Shown: positions 28,127 to 36,223, counted from the stretch's first letter. The stretch is 64,000 nucleotides of DNA from CAUSKK01 sp963532425 (GCA_963532425.1 CAUSKK010000001.1:1-64000); one strand, 5' to 3'. Translations and numbers: made by a program. Notes: a model not told the origin generated them from the sequence alone.

Positions 28127-29212
28127 ATGCTCATCGACAACTACCACGCCGCCATTGCCGCCAAGGGCTTTGGCGAGGACAGCGAACAGCTGAAAATCAT
28201 CGGCCTGCTGGAGGCCATCGCCCAGCGCCTGCAACGGCCAACCCCCCGGCCCAGCCTCTGGCAGCGGCTGCGCGGCCAGCCGGCGGCGACGCCCTATGTG
28301 GGCGGTCTCTACTGCTGGGGCGGCGTCGGCCGGGGTAAAACCTTCCTCATGGATTTGTTCTTTGACTATCTGCCCGGCACGCGCAAACGGCGCCGCCATT
28401 ACCACCGCTTCATGCTGGAGCTGCACGAGGCCCTGCGCCAGGCCGGCAACCGGGAAAATCCCATCGATTACATCGTCGCCAATCTGAAGCAGGAGCTGGA
28501 CGTGGTGCTGCTCGATGAATTCGCCGTCAGCGACATCACCGATGCCATGCTGCTGGCCAAGCTCATGGAAAATTTCGAGCGCCACAACATCGCCCTGGTA
28601 ACCACCAGCAACATCGAGCCGGATAATCTCTATAAAAACGGCCTGCAGCGGGAGCGCTTCCTGCCGGCCATCGCCTGGATTAAGGAGAAGCTCACCGTCC
28701 ACCACGTGGCCGACGGCGAGGACTACCGCCACCGCCATTTCCACGCCGAGAACGTCTTCCGCAGTCCCAACGACGCGGCCAACAATGGGGCCCTGCTGCG
28801 CGATTTGACCGAGCTCACCAGCAAGCCCCTGGACGACCACAGCCCCTTCCACATCAACGGCCGCACCATTCCCATCGTGGCGCGCAACCAGCAAACCATC
28901 GTCTTCGACTTCGCCGACCTCTGCCAGGGCTATTTCTCCCAGAAGGACTACATCGAAATCGGCAAGCGCTTCGCCCTGATGGGCATCGTCAATGTGCCGG
29001 TCATGTACGAGGACCAGGATGACGCCGCCAAGCGCTTCCTGCTGCTGGTGGACGAATTCTATGACCGCTCGCTGAAGCTGCTGCTGACCAGCGCCGTGCC
29101 GGTGGCCGAAATCTACCGGGGCCGGAAGCTGGCCTTTGAATATGAGCGCGTCCAGAGCCGCCTCTTTGAAATGCAGAGCTCGGCCTACTGGGACGCGGCC
29201 CTGCGCGAATAA
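28127..29212 (+). CDS. zapE: Cell division ATPase ZapE (AFG1 family)
   Basis: AFG1-like P-loop ATPase associated with late cell division. The 361 residues from ATG 28127 contain LYCWGGVGRGKTFLMDLFF (Walker A), VVLLDEFAVSDITDAM (Walker B) and ALVTTSNIEPDNLYKNG. The longer upstream frame runs into purM and is rejected. The ribosome-binding site GCGGAG directly follows the purM terminator, so a promoter may overlap that hairpin. Confidence 0.94.
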   Translation: MLIDNYHAAIAAKGFGEDSEQLKIIGLLEAIAQRLQRPTPRPSLWQRLRGQPAATPYVGGLYCWGGVGRGKTFLMDLFFDYLPGTRKRRRHYHRFMLELHEALRQAGNRENPIDYIVANLKQELDVVLLDEFAVSDITDAMLLAKLMENFERHNIALVTTSNIEPDNLYKNGLQRERFLPAIAWIKEKLTVHHVADGEDYRHRHFHAENVFRSPNDAANNGALLRDLTELTSKPLDDHSPFHINGRTIPIVARNQQTIVFDFADLCQGYFSQKDYIEIGKRFALMGIVNVPVMYEDQDDAAKRFLLLVDEFYDRSLKLLLTSAVPVAEIYRGRKLAFEYERVQSRLFEMQSSAYWDAALRE

Positions 29213-29214
29213 TT

Positions 29215-29236
29215 GGACAATGGGCGCCCATTGTCC
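29215..29236. repeat. Perfect 22-bp palindrome after zapE
   Basis: GGACAATGGGC is followed directly by its reverse complement GCCCATTGTCC with no loop, two bases after the zapE stop. No T run follows immediately, so it may be a protein-binding operator or an atypical terminator. Confidence 0.8.
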
Positions 29237-29322
29237 GAATTTCGCCGCCGTTTTTGTTCCTTTTTCCCGTCTTTTGGGTTATAAAGCCTTTGAGTCAATA
29301 AACCCTTGAGAAACTAAAGAAT

Positions 29323-29931
29323 ATGCGAATTTTTTCACTGATTTTCATTCTGCTGAGCTGGGGCGCCGCCGCCAATCAAACCCTGAATGGCACCGTCATC
29401 AGCGTCATCGATGGTGATAGCGTGATGTTCCAGACCAAAAACCAGCGCACCTTCGGCCTGCGCCTTTTCGGCATCGACGCGCCCGAAAAAAATCAGGAAT
29501 ACAGCGCCGAGGCCACCCAGGTCCTGGAAAAAATGCTGCTGAATCAGAACGTGGAGGCCGTCTGCCGCGACGAGCAGGACAAACACGGCCGCCAAATTTG
29601 CACGGTGATGCTGAACCGCCAGGACGTGGGCGCCGAGCTGCTCGCCCAGGGCTGCGCCTGGGTCTATCCCGAGGACTACGGTTCCAGTGGCCGCTACTAC
29701 GAGCTGCAGCGCTATGCCAAGGACTACCGCAAGGGCCTCTGGGCCCAGCCCCAGCCGGTGGCCCCCTGGCTCTGGCGCCACGGCAAGCCCCAGCCGAATA
29801 CGCCGGTGCAGATGAGCGGCACGCGCGGGGTGGCGCCGAAGAGCTGTCCGGCCGGCCAGCACTGGGAGGGCCCACAGCTGCAGAAGGGTAAAGTGGTGCC
29901 CGGCCACTGTGCCGAGGACAGCAAGAGCTAA
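29323..29931 (+). CDS. Secreted staphylococcal-nuclease-like protein
   Basis: A 202-residue exported nuclease: signal peptide (MRIFSLIFILLSWGAAA), then an SNase domain with VIDGDSVMF, the catalytic arginine in LRLFGIDAPEKNQEY and the second in DKHGRQICTV. A basic C-terminal tail with two cysteines (SCPAGQHWEG, PGHCAED) follows. Likely degrades DNA or RNA in the periplasm or outside. A TATAAA element (29280-29285) lies upstream, and a terminator made of decamer half-sites lies downstream. Confidence 0.88.
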   Translation: MRIFSLIFILLSWGAAANQTLNGTVISVIDGDSVMFQTKNQRTFGLRLFGIDAPEKNQEYSAEATQVLEKMLLNQNVEAVCRDEQDKHGRQICTVMLNRQDVGAELLAQGCAWVYPEDYGSSGRYYELQRYAKDYRKGLWAQPQPVAPWLWRHGKPQPNTPVQMSGTRGVAPKSCPAGQHWEGPQLQKGKVVPGHCAEDSKS

Positions 29932-29960
29932 ACCCCACCCGCTCCGCCAATAAACCACCG

Positions 29961-29984
29961 AAGCGCTCCCCGGAGCGCTTTTTT
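29961..29984 (+). terminator. Terminator with decamer-derived stem
   Basis: AAGCGCTCC/GGAGCGCTT, a 9-bp stem with a two-base turn, followed by a T run. The stem core is the palindrome motif AAGCGCT on both sides. Confidence 0.88.
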
Positions 29985-30006
29985 GTGGGCGACGGGTGGC
30001 CGAGCG

Positions 30007-30272
30007 GAAGCGCTTCCCCTTTTATCTAGGCCGCCAGAACGAAGCGCTTCCGTAAGGATTCAGCGAGCAGGCGCCAGCCGCACCGCAGGCGCTTCGATTT
30101 CCCCGGCCTGTCAGCCTGAAGCGCTTCGGTTCAGGCCAGCAGGGGGAGCGCTTCGTTTTCTCCGGCTCGATAGAACGAAGCGCTTCGGTCTGAAAAGGCT
30201 GTTCCGAGCGAAGCGCTTCAAGCTCTGAAGGAGCGCAGAGGCACAGCGAGCCGCCGGCGCAGCAAGCGCTTC
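30007..30272. repeat. Decamer island 3
   Basis: Five exact GAAGCGCTTC copies plus variants in about 270 bases between the nuclease gene and the convergent DUF819 gene. No gene is seen. Confidence 0.85.
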
Positions 30273-30303
30273 GTTGGCCAAGGATTTCAGTTGGGAGGCG
30301 CCC

Positions 30304-30330
30304 ACAAAAAAACCCGGCCGGAGCCGGGTT
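30304..30330 (-). terminator. Terminator after the DUF819 gene
   Basis: AACCCGGC/GCCGGGTT stem, four-base loop, followed on the minus strand by a T run (A run 30306-30312). Confidence 0.92.
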
Positions 30331-30351
30331 CAGGTTTTCGGAAGGTTGGGA

Positions 30352-31605
30352 CTAGCCGCCCACCACCAGCCGCATCATTTCGCCGGTGAGGTAGCCGCCG
30401 GCGGTGCCGATGGCATAGCCGAGAATGGCCAGCAGCACGCCCACCGGCGCCAGGGACGGGTGAAAGGCCGCCGCTACCACCGGCGCCGAGGCCGCGCCGC
30501 CGATGTTGGCCTTGGAGCCCACCGCCAGGAAGAAGCTCGGCGCTCTAATCAGCTTGGCAACGATGAAGATAAAGACGATGTGGAAGAGCATCCACACCGC
30601 GCCCACCAGAATGACGCCGATGTTGCTGAAGACCTTGTCCAGCTCCATTTGCATGCCGATGGAACCGACCAGAATGTAGATGAAGACCGAGCCGATGCGC
30701 GAGCTGCCGGCGTGTTCCAGCTGCTTGGCGCCGGTGAAGGAAAACGCAATGCCAAAGGCCGTGGCCAGCATCACCAGCCAGAGGAAGGCGCTGTCCAGGC
30801 TGTAGCTGGCCGCCCAGCGGAATTGCTTGAACCAGCCGGCGATGTCGTTGCCGAGCCAGTGGCTGGCACCGACCGCCACAAAGGCCAGGCCGAGAATTAC
30901 CATTAAATCGTTGAGGTTGGGAATGCGCTCGTTCTCGCGGGCGTACTGTTCCACCTTGGCCTTCAGCTCCTCGATGGCGCGGGTGTCGGCCTGGAGCCAT
31001 CTATCGACGCCGTCGGATTTCTTCGCCAGGAACAGCAGGGCCAGCATCCACATTTCGGCCACCACCACATCGACCACCACCATGGCGCCGAAGAGGGTGT
31101 CGTTCACCTGGTAGAGCTCCTTCATGGCCGTCTGGTTGGCGCCACCGCCAATCCAGCTGCCGGCCACGGTGGAAAAGCCCTTCCACAGGTCGCCGGCCAC
31201 CCATTCCGGGTTAATCATATGGAAAAGCCAGACGGCAAAGGGCCCGCCGAGGATTACGCCCACGGTGGCGGCGAAGAACATGGCCAGGGCCTTCCAGCCG
31301 AGGTTGAGGATTTTCTTCAGGTCAATGGACAGGCAGAGGAGGAAGAGGGCCGCCGGCAGCAGGTAGCGTGAGGCGATGTGGTAGATGTGCTTGGTGTTTT
31401 CCGGGCTGACGATGTGGAAGGTGCCGAGCAGGCCCGGCAGGAAATAGCAGAGCAGCAGCATGGGAATATGGGTGTAAAACTTGGCCCAGAAGCCGGTTTT
31501 GCGCCCGCCGGTGTAAAAAATGAGACCGAGCACCCCCATGAGCACGCCAAAGGCGATGGCATCGTTGGTGATTAGGGGCACAACGGCCGGTGCGCTATCG
31601 TTCAT
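30352..31605 (-). CDS. DUF819-family membrane protein (putative transporter)
   Basis: A multi-spanning membrane protein of about 417 residues (roughly ten hydrophobic segments) of the DUF819/YjcL family. Landmarks include TVAGSWIGGGANQTAMKEL and the C-terminal SKANIGGAASAPVVAAAF. Family members are poorly characterised; a cation or small-molecule transport role is inferred. An AAGGA box runs directly into ATG 31611 but is six bases from ATG 31605, so I prefer the latter. Divergent from the small monooxygenase gene. Confidence 0.85.
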   Translation of the reverse strand: MNDSAPAVVPLITNDAIAFGVLMGVLGLIFYTGGRKTGFWAKFYTHIPMLLLCYFLPGLLGTFHIVSPENTKHIYHIASRYLLPAALFLLCLSIDLKKILNLGWKALAMFFAATVGVILGGPFAVWLFHMINPEWVAGDLWKGFSTVAGSWIGGGANQTAMKELYQVNDTLFGAMVVVDVVVAEMWMLALLFLAKKSDGVDRWLQADTRAIEELKAKVEQYARENERIPNLNDLMVILGLAFVAVGASHWLGNDIAGWFKQFRWAASYSLDSAFLWLVMLATAFGIAFSFTGAKQLEHAGSSRIGSVFIYILVGSIGMQMELDKVFSNIGVILVGAVWMLFHIVFIFIVAKLIRAPSFFLAVGSKANIGGAASAPVVAAAFHPSLAPVGVLLAILGYAIGTAGGYLTGEMMRLVVGG

Positions 31606-31745
31606 AGACATTCCTTGATGATGTTTGTCAGATATAGAATGGTCGAGCGGCGGAACCTCTTCCCACCGCGCCCGGCGCCACTGGCCCGGGTTGGGCCTAT
31701 CTTAAGAGATAGAACTTAATTTTTGTTAATTCTTGGAGTGTGTTT

Positions 31746-32051
31746 ATGGGCCTATTTGTGCGGGCGCAATTTTGGGTGCCGGCGGAGCAGGCGGAATTGT
31801 TCCAAACCCTGGCCACGGCGCTGGTGGAAGCCTCCCGGGCCGAGGCCGGTTGCCGCAGCTATCATCTCTGCCAGCGGCCCGACGCCGAGGACGCCGCCCC
31901 GACCCGGGGTTTTGAGTTCGTCGAGCTCTGGGCCGACCAAAATGCCTTCGACGGCCACGGGGCCAGCGCCCATTTTCAGGAGTATCTGCCCCAGCTCAGC
32001 GCCCTGGCCACGGACGAGCCGCTAATTGAGGTTCTGCCGGTGCTGCTTTGA
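31746..32051 (+). CDS. Antibiotic-biosynthesis-monooxygenase-fold (ABM) protein
   Basis: A 101-residue ferredoxin-like-fold protein: GLFVRAQFWVPAEQAELFQ at the N-terminus, AEAGCRSYHL and FVELWADQNAFDGHGASAHF in the second half. Homologues such as YgiN act on quinones or reactive carbonyls; the substrate here is unknown. ATG 31746 has a TTGGAG site at good spacing and is preferred to the GTG two codons earlier. A strong terminator follows. Confidence 0.82.
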   Translation: MGLFVRAQFWVPAEQAELFQTLATALVEASRAEAGCRSYHLCQRPDAEDAAPTRGFEFVELWADQNAFDGHGASAHFQEYLPQLSALATDEPLIEVLPVLL

Positions 32052-32057
32052 GGCCGG

Positions 32058-32088
32058 GACGGTGCCATAATGGCACCGTCTTTTTTTT
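32058..32088 (+). terminator. Terminator after the ABM gene
   Basis: A perfect 10-bp stem GACGGTGCCA/TGGCACCGTC with a three-base loop followed by eight T. It ends only ten bases before the ribosome-binding site of the rtcB leader peptide. Confidence 0.95.
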
Positions 32089-32110
32089 CACCCACTGCAA
32101 GGAGGTTGCC

Positions 32111-32149
32111 ATGAGATTTTTCCCATCCCCTTGCCGTCGTCGGGCCTGA
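32111..32149 (+). CDS. Putative leader peptide upstream of rtcB (12 codons)
   Basis: A tiny frame, MRFFPSPCRRRA-stop, with an exceptionally strong ribosome-binding site (AAGGAGG, 32099-32105) five bases before the ATG. The three consecutive arginine codons (CGT CGT CGG, 32135-32143) lie within the 5' arm of a long inverted repeat whose partner is at 32162-32178. This is the layout of a ribosome-stalling attenuator. Translation has not been shown, and which codons would stall ribosomes is inference. Confidence 0.6.
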   Translation: MRFFPSPCRRRA

Positions 32150-32216
32150 TTTTCTGATTTAGCCCGCCCCACGACGGCACCGCTATCCGCCGCCGGTTTT
32201 CCGGTGGTGGCTTTTT
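32133..32216 (+). promoter_or_regulatory. Attenuator-like leader of the rtcB-prfH operon
   Basis: Arm 1, GCCGTCGTCGGGC (32133-32145, inside the leader peptide), pairs with arm 2 (GCCCG 32162-32166 and ACGACGGC 32171-32178, CCCC bulge). Arm 3, CCGCCGCCGG (32187-32196), pairs with arm 4, CCGGTGGTGG (32201-32210), two G-U pairs, TTTT loop, then CTTTTTATT: a terminator. Arm 2 (CGACGGC) can also pair with arm 3 (GCCGCCG) with one mismatch, which would be the antiterminator. Ribosome stalling over arm 1 would therefore favour read-through into rtcB. Confidence 0.6.
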
Positions 32217-32239
32217 ATTGCCTAAACGTGAGGAATTTC

Positions 32240-33367
32240 ATGGGCACTCAACCCCTACTTCTCTGCGATGCCAAAACCACCCCCGAAGGCATCGCCATTC
32301 AACAGCTGGAGCGGGTCGCCGCGCTCCCCGGCATCGACGCCGCCGCCGGCATGCCGGACTTACACGCCGGCCGGGGCTATCCCATCGGCGCCGCCTTTTT
32401 CAGTCGCAGCTTTATTTATCCCGCCCTCATCGGCAGCGACATCGGCTGTGGCATGGGCCTGTGGCAGACCGACCTACTGCGCCGGAAAACCAAGCTGGAC
32501 AAACTCATCGCCCGCCTGCCGCCGCTGGAAACGCCGCTGGGCCCGGACTGGGACGAAGAAATCACCGAACTGCTCGGCGCCGCCCACCCGCCCTACCGGG
32601 ACGCCCTCGGCACCATCGGCGGCGGCAACCACTTCGCCGAACTGCAGCGCGTGGAAGCGGTGCTGGCGCCGCAACATCTGCCGCCCCACTTTGACCCGGA
32701 ACGGCTGCTGCTGCTCATTCACAGCGGTTCGCGCGGCCTCGGCGGGGCCATTCTGCGCCGGCAGGTGGAAGCCCACGGCCACGAAGCGCTTCCCGCCGAC
32801 GGCACCGCCGCCCGGGATTATCTACAGGCCCACGACGAAGCGCTTCGCTTTGCGGCGGCCAATCGGCTGCTGATTGCCCAGCGGCTGGCCCGGGCCTTTC
32901 ACTGCAAACTGCTCCTGCTGTCCGATTGCAGCCACAATCGCTTAAGCCAGACCTGCCTTAACGGTGAATCGGGCTGGCTGCACCGCAAGGGCGCGGCGCC
33001 GGCGAACGCGGGGCTGGTGGTCATCGCCGGCTCGCGCGGCAGCCATTCCTACCTGGTAAAACCCACCGGTAAAGACGGCGGCAATCTGGCCAGCCTGGCC
33101 CACGGGGCCGGGCGCAAGTGGCAGCGCGGCGCCTGCAAAAGCCGGCTGGCGGATAAATACCGGCCCGAGGAGCTGCGCCGCAATCCCTTCGGTGGCCACG
33201 TCATCTGCGCCGATAAAACTCTGCTCTACGACGAGGCGCCCCAGGCCTACCGCAACATTGAGCACACCATCAGCCTGCTGACCACGGCCGGCCTCATCGA
33301 GCCGGTGCTGCGCCTGACGCCGCTGCTCACCTATAAAACCCAAAGTTCCGGAGGTGGCCGTGATTAA
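32240..33367 (+). CDS. rtcB: RtcB-family RNA ligase (PrfH-linked)
   Basis: GTP-dependent ligase that joins 3'-phosphate or 2',3'-cyclic phosphate RNA ends to 5'-OH. The 375-residue protein has the metal-binding cysteine in GSDIGCGMGLW (Cys70), GGGNHFAEL (His131), HSGSRGLGG (His161) and the guanylylated histidine of AHGAGR (His288). I start at ATG 32240 (GAGGAA upstream); the frame is open to 32204 inside the terminator hairpin. The next gene encodes PrfH; such pairs are known to rescue and repair ribosomes whose 16S rRNA is cut in the decoding centre. Confidence 0.92.
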   Translation: MGTQPLLLCDAKTTPEGIAIQQLERVAALPGIDAAAGMPDLHAGRGYPIGAAFFSRSFIYPALIGSDIGCGMGLWQTDLLRRKTKLDKLIARLPPLETPLGPDWDEEITELLGAAHPPYRDALGTIGGGNHFAELQRVEAVLAPQHLPPHFDPERLLLLIHSGSRGLGGAILRRQVEAHGHEALPADGTAARDYLQAHDEALRFAAANRLLIAQRLARAFHCKLLLLSDCSHNRLSQTCLNGESGWLHRKGAAPANAGLVVIAGSRGSHSYLVKPTGKDGGNLASLAHGAGRKWQRGACKSRLADKYRPEELRRNPFGGHVICADKTLLYDEAPQAYRNIEHTISLLTTAGLIEPVLRLTPLLTYKTQSSGGGRD

Positions 33368-33980
33368 TTTATTGCTGAGCGCCGCCCACGGAGTTCCAGA
33401 GTGCCAGCTCGGCCTCGTCCATCTGGAACGGCGGCTCAGGGCCGAAGCGCTTCCCCTCGGCGTCCGGGTGCAGCGACTCCAGGCCGAGGCCAGCCCGCAC
33501 GGCTTCCACTCCCTCCGGCTGCGGCTGGTGGGGGAGCAGGCCGAAGCACTGGCCGGCCGCTGGCTCGGCACGGTGCAGTGGCAGTGGGCCAGCCGTCTGC
33601 GCCCCGGCCACCGACGTAAAAACTGGTTCCTCGGTGTCTTTCGCCTCGAGAACGAAGCGCTTCCCCCGGCCGCCGCCGACCTGCGTTTTTCCGCCTGCCG
33701 GGCCTCGGGCCGGGGTGGCCAGCACGTGAACAAGACCAACAGCGCCGTGTGGGCCGAAGACCGGGCCAGCGGCCTGCGCGTCAAGGTGCAGGTCGAACGC
33801 AGCCAGGGCCGCAACAAGGCCACTGCCCGCCGGCTGCTGACGGAAAAACGGGAAGCGCTTCGGGCCGAACGGCAGGCGCAACGGGCCCAGCAGCAGCACC
33901 GCCAGCACTGGCAGGTGCAGCGCGGCGCACCGGTGCGGCGGTTTGGGGGCGATGATTTTGTCGAGCTGCCGAGCCCCTGA
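33360..33980 (+). CDS. prfH: Peptide chain release factor homologue PrfH
   Basis: A 206-residue class I release-factor relative with the peptidyl-hydrolase motif GGQ (119-121, in ASGRGGQHVNKTNSAV) and a basic C-terminal tail, lacking the codon-recognition domain of RF1/RF2. The start GTG 33360 is chosen because GGAGG lies five bases upstream; it overlaps the end of rtcB by 8 bases. PrfH releases nascent peptides from ribosomes with a damaged decoding site so that RtcB can reseal the rRNA. Three in-gene decamers encode AEALPLG, NEALPPA and REALRAE. Confidence 0.92.
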   Translation: MINLLLSAAHGVPECQLGLVHLERRLRAEALPLGVRVQRLQAEASPHGFHSLRLRLVGEQAEALAGRWLGTVQWQWASRLRPGHRRKNWFLGVFRLENEALPPAAADLRFSACRASGRGGQHVNKTNSAVWAEDRASGLRVKVQVERSQGRNKATARRLLTEKREALRAERQAQRAQQQHRQHWQVQRGAPVRRFGGDDFVELPSP

Positions 33981-34010
33981 AATGGGGGCCTCTCACTTCC
34001 CGGAGGAAAA

Positions 34011-34490
34011 ATGATGAACCCAAATATCCGCCCCGCCACCGCCGCCGACGTGCCGGCCCGGTTCCCCCAGGTGCCCGCCCGGCCCGCCGACTCGCGCCCG
34101 GACAGCTTCCGGGCCGGGGCCCGCAAATACACCAACGCCGAAATCGCCGCTCTCGGCGCCGACCCGGAGAAAAGCTTTCGGGTCTGGGCCGACATCGATG
34201 GCCCGGTGCGTGGCTACGGCCTCGGCCGGCGGCGCGACGAGGGCGGCCCCGGTGGCCCGCTGCGCGCCCGGCGGCCGCTCTATCTCGATGACCTCGGCGT
34301 CGAGGCCAGCGCCCGGGGCCGGGGCATTGGCGAAGCGCTCTATGCGGCGTTGAAGGCCGAGGCCCGCGCCCGGGGCGGCGTCGCCCTGACCCTGAACCTC
34401 TGGGTCGGCAACGGCGAGGCCGCCCGCTTCTATGAACGGCGGGGTCGGCGCCCGCTGAAAACCCTGCGGGAAGAACGCTGGGACGATTAA
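34011..34490 (+). CDS. GNAT-family N-acetyltransferase
   Basis: A 159-residue acetyltransferase with the acetyl-CoA motif DLGVEASARGRGIGEALYAAL (R-G-R-G-I-G) and the C-terminal NGEAARFYERRGRRPLKT. The N-terminal half is arginine/proline rich and atypical. Substrate unknown. It has a GGAGG site and lies between prfH and the ATPase/PIN pair with host-like composition. Confidence 0.82.
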   Translation: MMNPNIRPATAADVPARFPQVPARPADSRPDSFRAGARKYTNAEIAALGADPEKSFRVWADIDGPVRGYGLGRRRDEGGPGGPLRARRPLYLDDLGVEASARGRGIGEALYAALKAEARARGGVALTLNLWVGNGEAARFYERRGRRPLKTLREERWDD

Positions 34491-34518
34491 TTTTGAAACT
34501 TACAAACAAGGAAAAACC

Positions 34519-35721
34519 ATGACAGAAAAGACTTTCCGAGGCCTCGGCCCCATTGAATTTGAAGGGGTGCGTGGTGTGGGCACCATGCGGGTGGATTTTG
34601 AACCCGGCCAGCAGGTCTATGCGCTGATTGGAGAAAACGGCGTTGGGAAAACAAAGTTTTTAGAGTGTTTATTTGCGACGTTGCTATCTAGTCATCAATA
34701 CTCAAAAAGATTAGATACTTGGGGGCTTGGACCTGATAGATATTGCCTACCTTATGGCAAAACAACTAAGACAATATTAATAAGATTAGGAATTCTAGAT
34801 TCAAAAATAAGTAATGAAACATCAGCAGAAGAAAAAATTGAATTAATGAAGTTAACTGATTTGCCCTATGAGCATTTTTCCCCTTTTGTTTATTTGGCCG
34901 CTAACGAACGAGGGATTATTCAGAATAAAAATTCTAACGGGACTACCTTATTAGGAACTTGGGAAGCTCGTCGATACACTTATTTAAGTGAGTTTATCTA
35001 TTTATTTGTCTTAGAAAATGGTAGAGATAAAATCAAAAGTCTAAATATGAATACTGACATTGGTAAATGGCTAGTACTACGGGCCCAATCGGCTAATCCT
35101 TACCAAAATCAGGAAGATAATCGTGAAATAGAAATTAAAGTGCTGCTTAAGCTTCTAAATCAAATAGATAATCGTATTGACCCAAAATTTCTTGAAATCG
35201 ACGGCGCTAATAATGTTGGGATAAAAATTGAGGGAGAAAAACGCCAACTTTCTGAACTCTCCAGCGGTTTTACTTCGCTGTTGAAAGTTATCCAAAGTAT
35301 CATCGCCGGCTATGGCTATCTCACCAATGCAGAAGATTTGGACCAGGTACAAGGCATTGTGCTTATTGACGAAATCGAAAGCCATCTGCACACCAGTTGG
35401 CAACTGAAAATTCTTCCACTGCTAAAACGTCTTTTTCCTAACACTACCTTCGTAGTTAGCACCCATTCACCAATCATCATTAGCTCGCTGGCCGAGGGAG
35501 AGGCCTATCGACTCCAGCGCGATGCGGATGGTGTGGTACGAGGTCAGAAAATTCCTCGGCCGAACCAAACGGCACTGGTGGATTTGCTACAGGATGCCTT
35601 CGGCGTCAAGGTCAATGAGGCTAAATTGGAACGGCTAGCCAACAACGACCAACAGGCCGCCAAAGCCGAGTTGCTTCGCTGGGTACAGGAGGAGCTGACC
35701 GACGGAGCAGAGAAGCCATGA
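34519..35721 (+). CDS. ABC-type AAA ATPase (OLD/RecF-like), paired with a PIN protein
   Basis: A 400-residue P-loop ATPase: Walker A GENGVGKT (38-45), an ABC-like signature ELSSGFTSLLK near residue 245, Walker B IVLIDEIESHLH near 280 and an H-loop STHSP near 315. It lacks an obvious TOPRIM or nuclease domain; the overlapping next gene supplies a PIN domain. The first 40 codons and the last third are host-like, but about 34640-35260 is strongly AT-rich with different codon use, so the gene is mosaic. ABC-ATPase plus effector pairs occur in anti-phage systems (Septu, PARIS); a defence role is inferred. Confidence 0.8.
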   Translation: MTEKTFRGLGPIEFEGVRGVGTMRVDFEPGQQVYALIGENGVGKTKFLECLFATLLSSHQYSKRLDTWGLGPDRYCLPYGKTTKTILIRLGILDSKISNETSAEEKIELMKLTDLPYEHFSPFVYLAANERGIIQNKNSNGTTLLGTWEARRYTYLSEFIYLFVLENGRDKIKSLNMNTDIGKWLVLRAQSANPYQNQEDNREIEIKVLLKLLNQIDNRIDPKFLEIDGANNVGIKIEGEKRQLSELSSGFTSLLKVIQSIIAGYGYLTNAEDLDQVQGIVLIDEIESHLHTSWQLKILPLLKRLFPNTTFVVSTHSPIIISSLAEGEAYRLQRDADGVVRGQKIPRPNQTALVDLLQDAFGVKVNEAKLERLANNDQQAAKAELLRWVQEELTDGAEKP

Positions 35722-36170
35722 CCACCTATCTACTGGACGCTAACTATCTGATTTCACTATTGGATGAAGCACGAGCTCCGGATATTCGGCGGCCGGTGCT
35801 GGAAGATTTCAGAACTAAATTAAACGATGGCAATAGCCGCTTTGTGCTGACGCCACTTATTCGCTATGAGGTGTTGCGCGGTGTGCCTTGGGAAAGTGAA
35901 GAAAAATTCCAACGTATGGAAAAGGCGCTTAGTGGCTTCGAACTGCTGGAAATCACCCAAACGGTGGCTGATTTAGCCCGGGATTTGTATCGTTTTGATG
36001 ACTTTGAGGCCAGACAGAAGAATGAAAGCCGAAATCTAGAGAGACGGAAATTTGACATTTTTCACTATGCCACCGCTAAGATTTACCAGCTGGAATTACT
36101 CAGTGCCGATAAAGATTTTTCAGCCATTGAAGCGCTTCACCAGCGCGTGGAAGCGGCCCAAAAAAACTAA
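35718..36170 (+). CDS. PIN-domain ribonuclease-like protein
   Basis: A 150-residue protein whose start overlaps the ATPase stop (ATGA). PIN-type acidic residues are present: Asp7 in YLLDANYLI, Glu51 in RYEVLRG, Asp113 in KFDIFHYATA and Asp131/133 in SADKDF. It may be the RNA-cleaving effector restrained or activated by the ATPase. No VapB-like antitoxin is adjacent. A decamer near the 3' end encodes IEALHQRV. Confidence 0.82.
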   Translation: MTTYLLDANYLISLLDEARAPDIRRPVLEDFRTKLNDGNSRFVLTPLIRYEVLRGVPWESEEKFQRMEKALSGFELLEITQTVADLARDLYRFDDFEARQKNESRNLERRKFDIFHYATAKIYQLELLSADKDFSAIEALHQRVEAAQKN

Positions 36171-36177
36171 AAAAGCA

Positions 36178-36203
36178 AAGCCCCCATCGGGGGCTTTTTT
36201 TTT
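36178..36203. terminator. Bidirectional terminator between PIN and TonB receptor genes
   Basis: GCCCCC/GGGGGC stem with an ATC loop, nine T on the plus strand and an A-rich flank that gives T tracts on the minus strand. Confidence 0.92.
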
Positions 36204-36223
36204 GGTTTGAAACGGCGGAAAGC

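Noticed and set aside
32204..32239. Earlier GTG start for rtcB
   Set aside because: It would start inside the terminator hairpin; ATG 32240 has a GAGGAA site and matches the family N-terminus.
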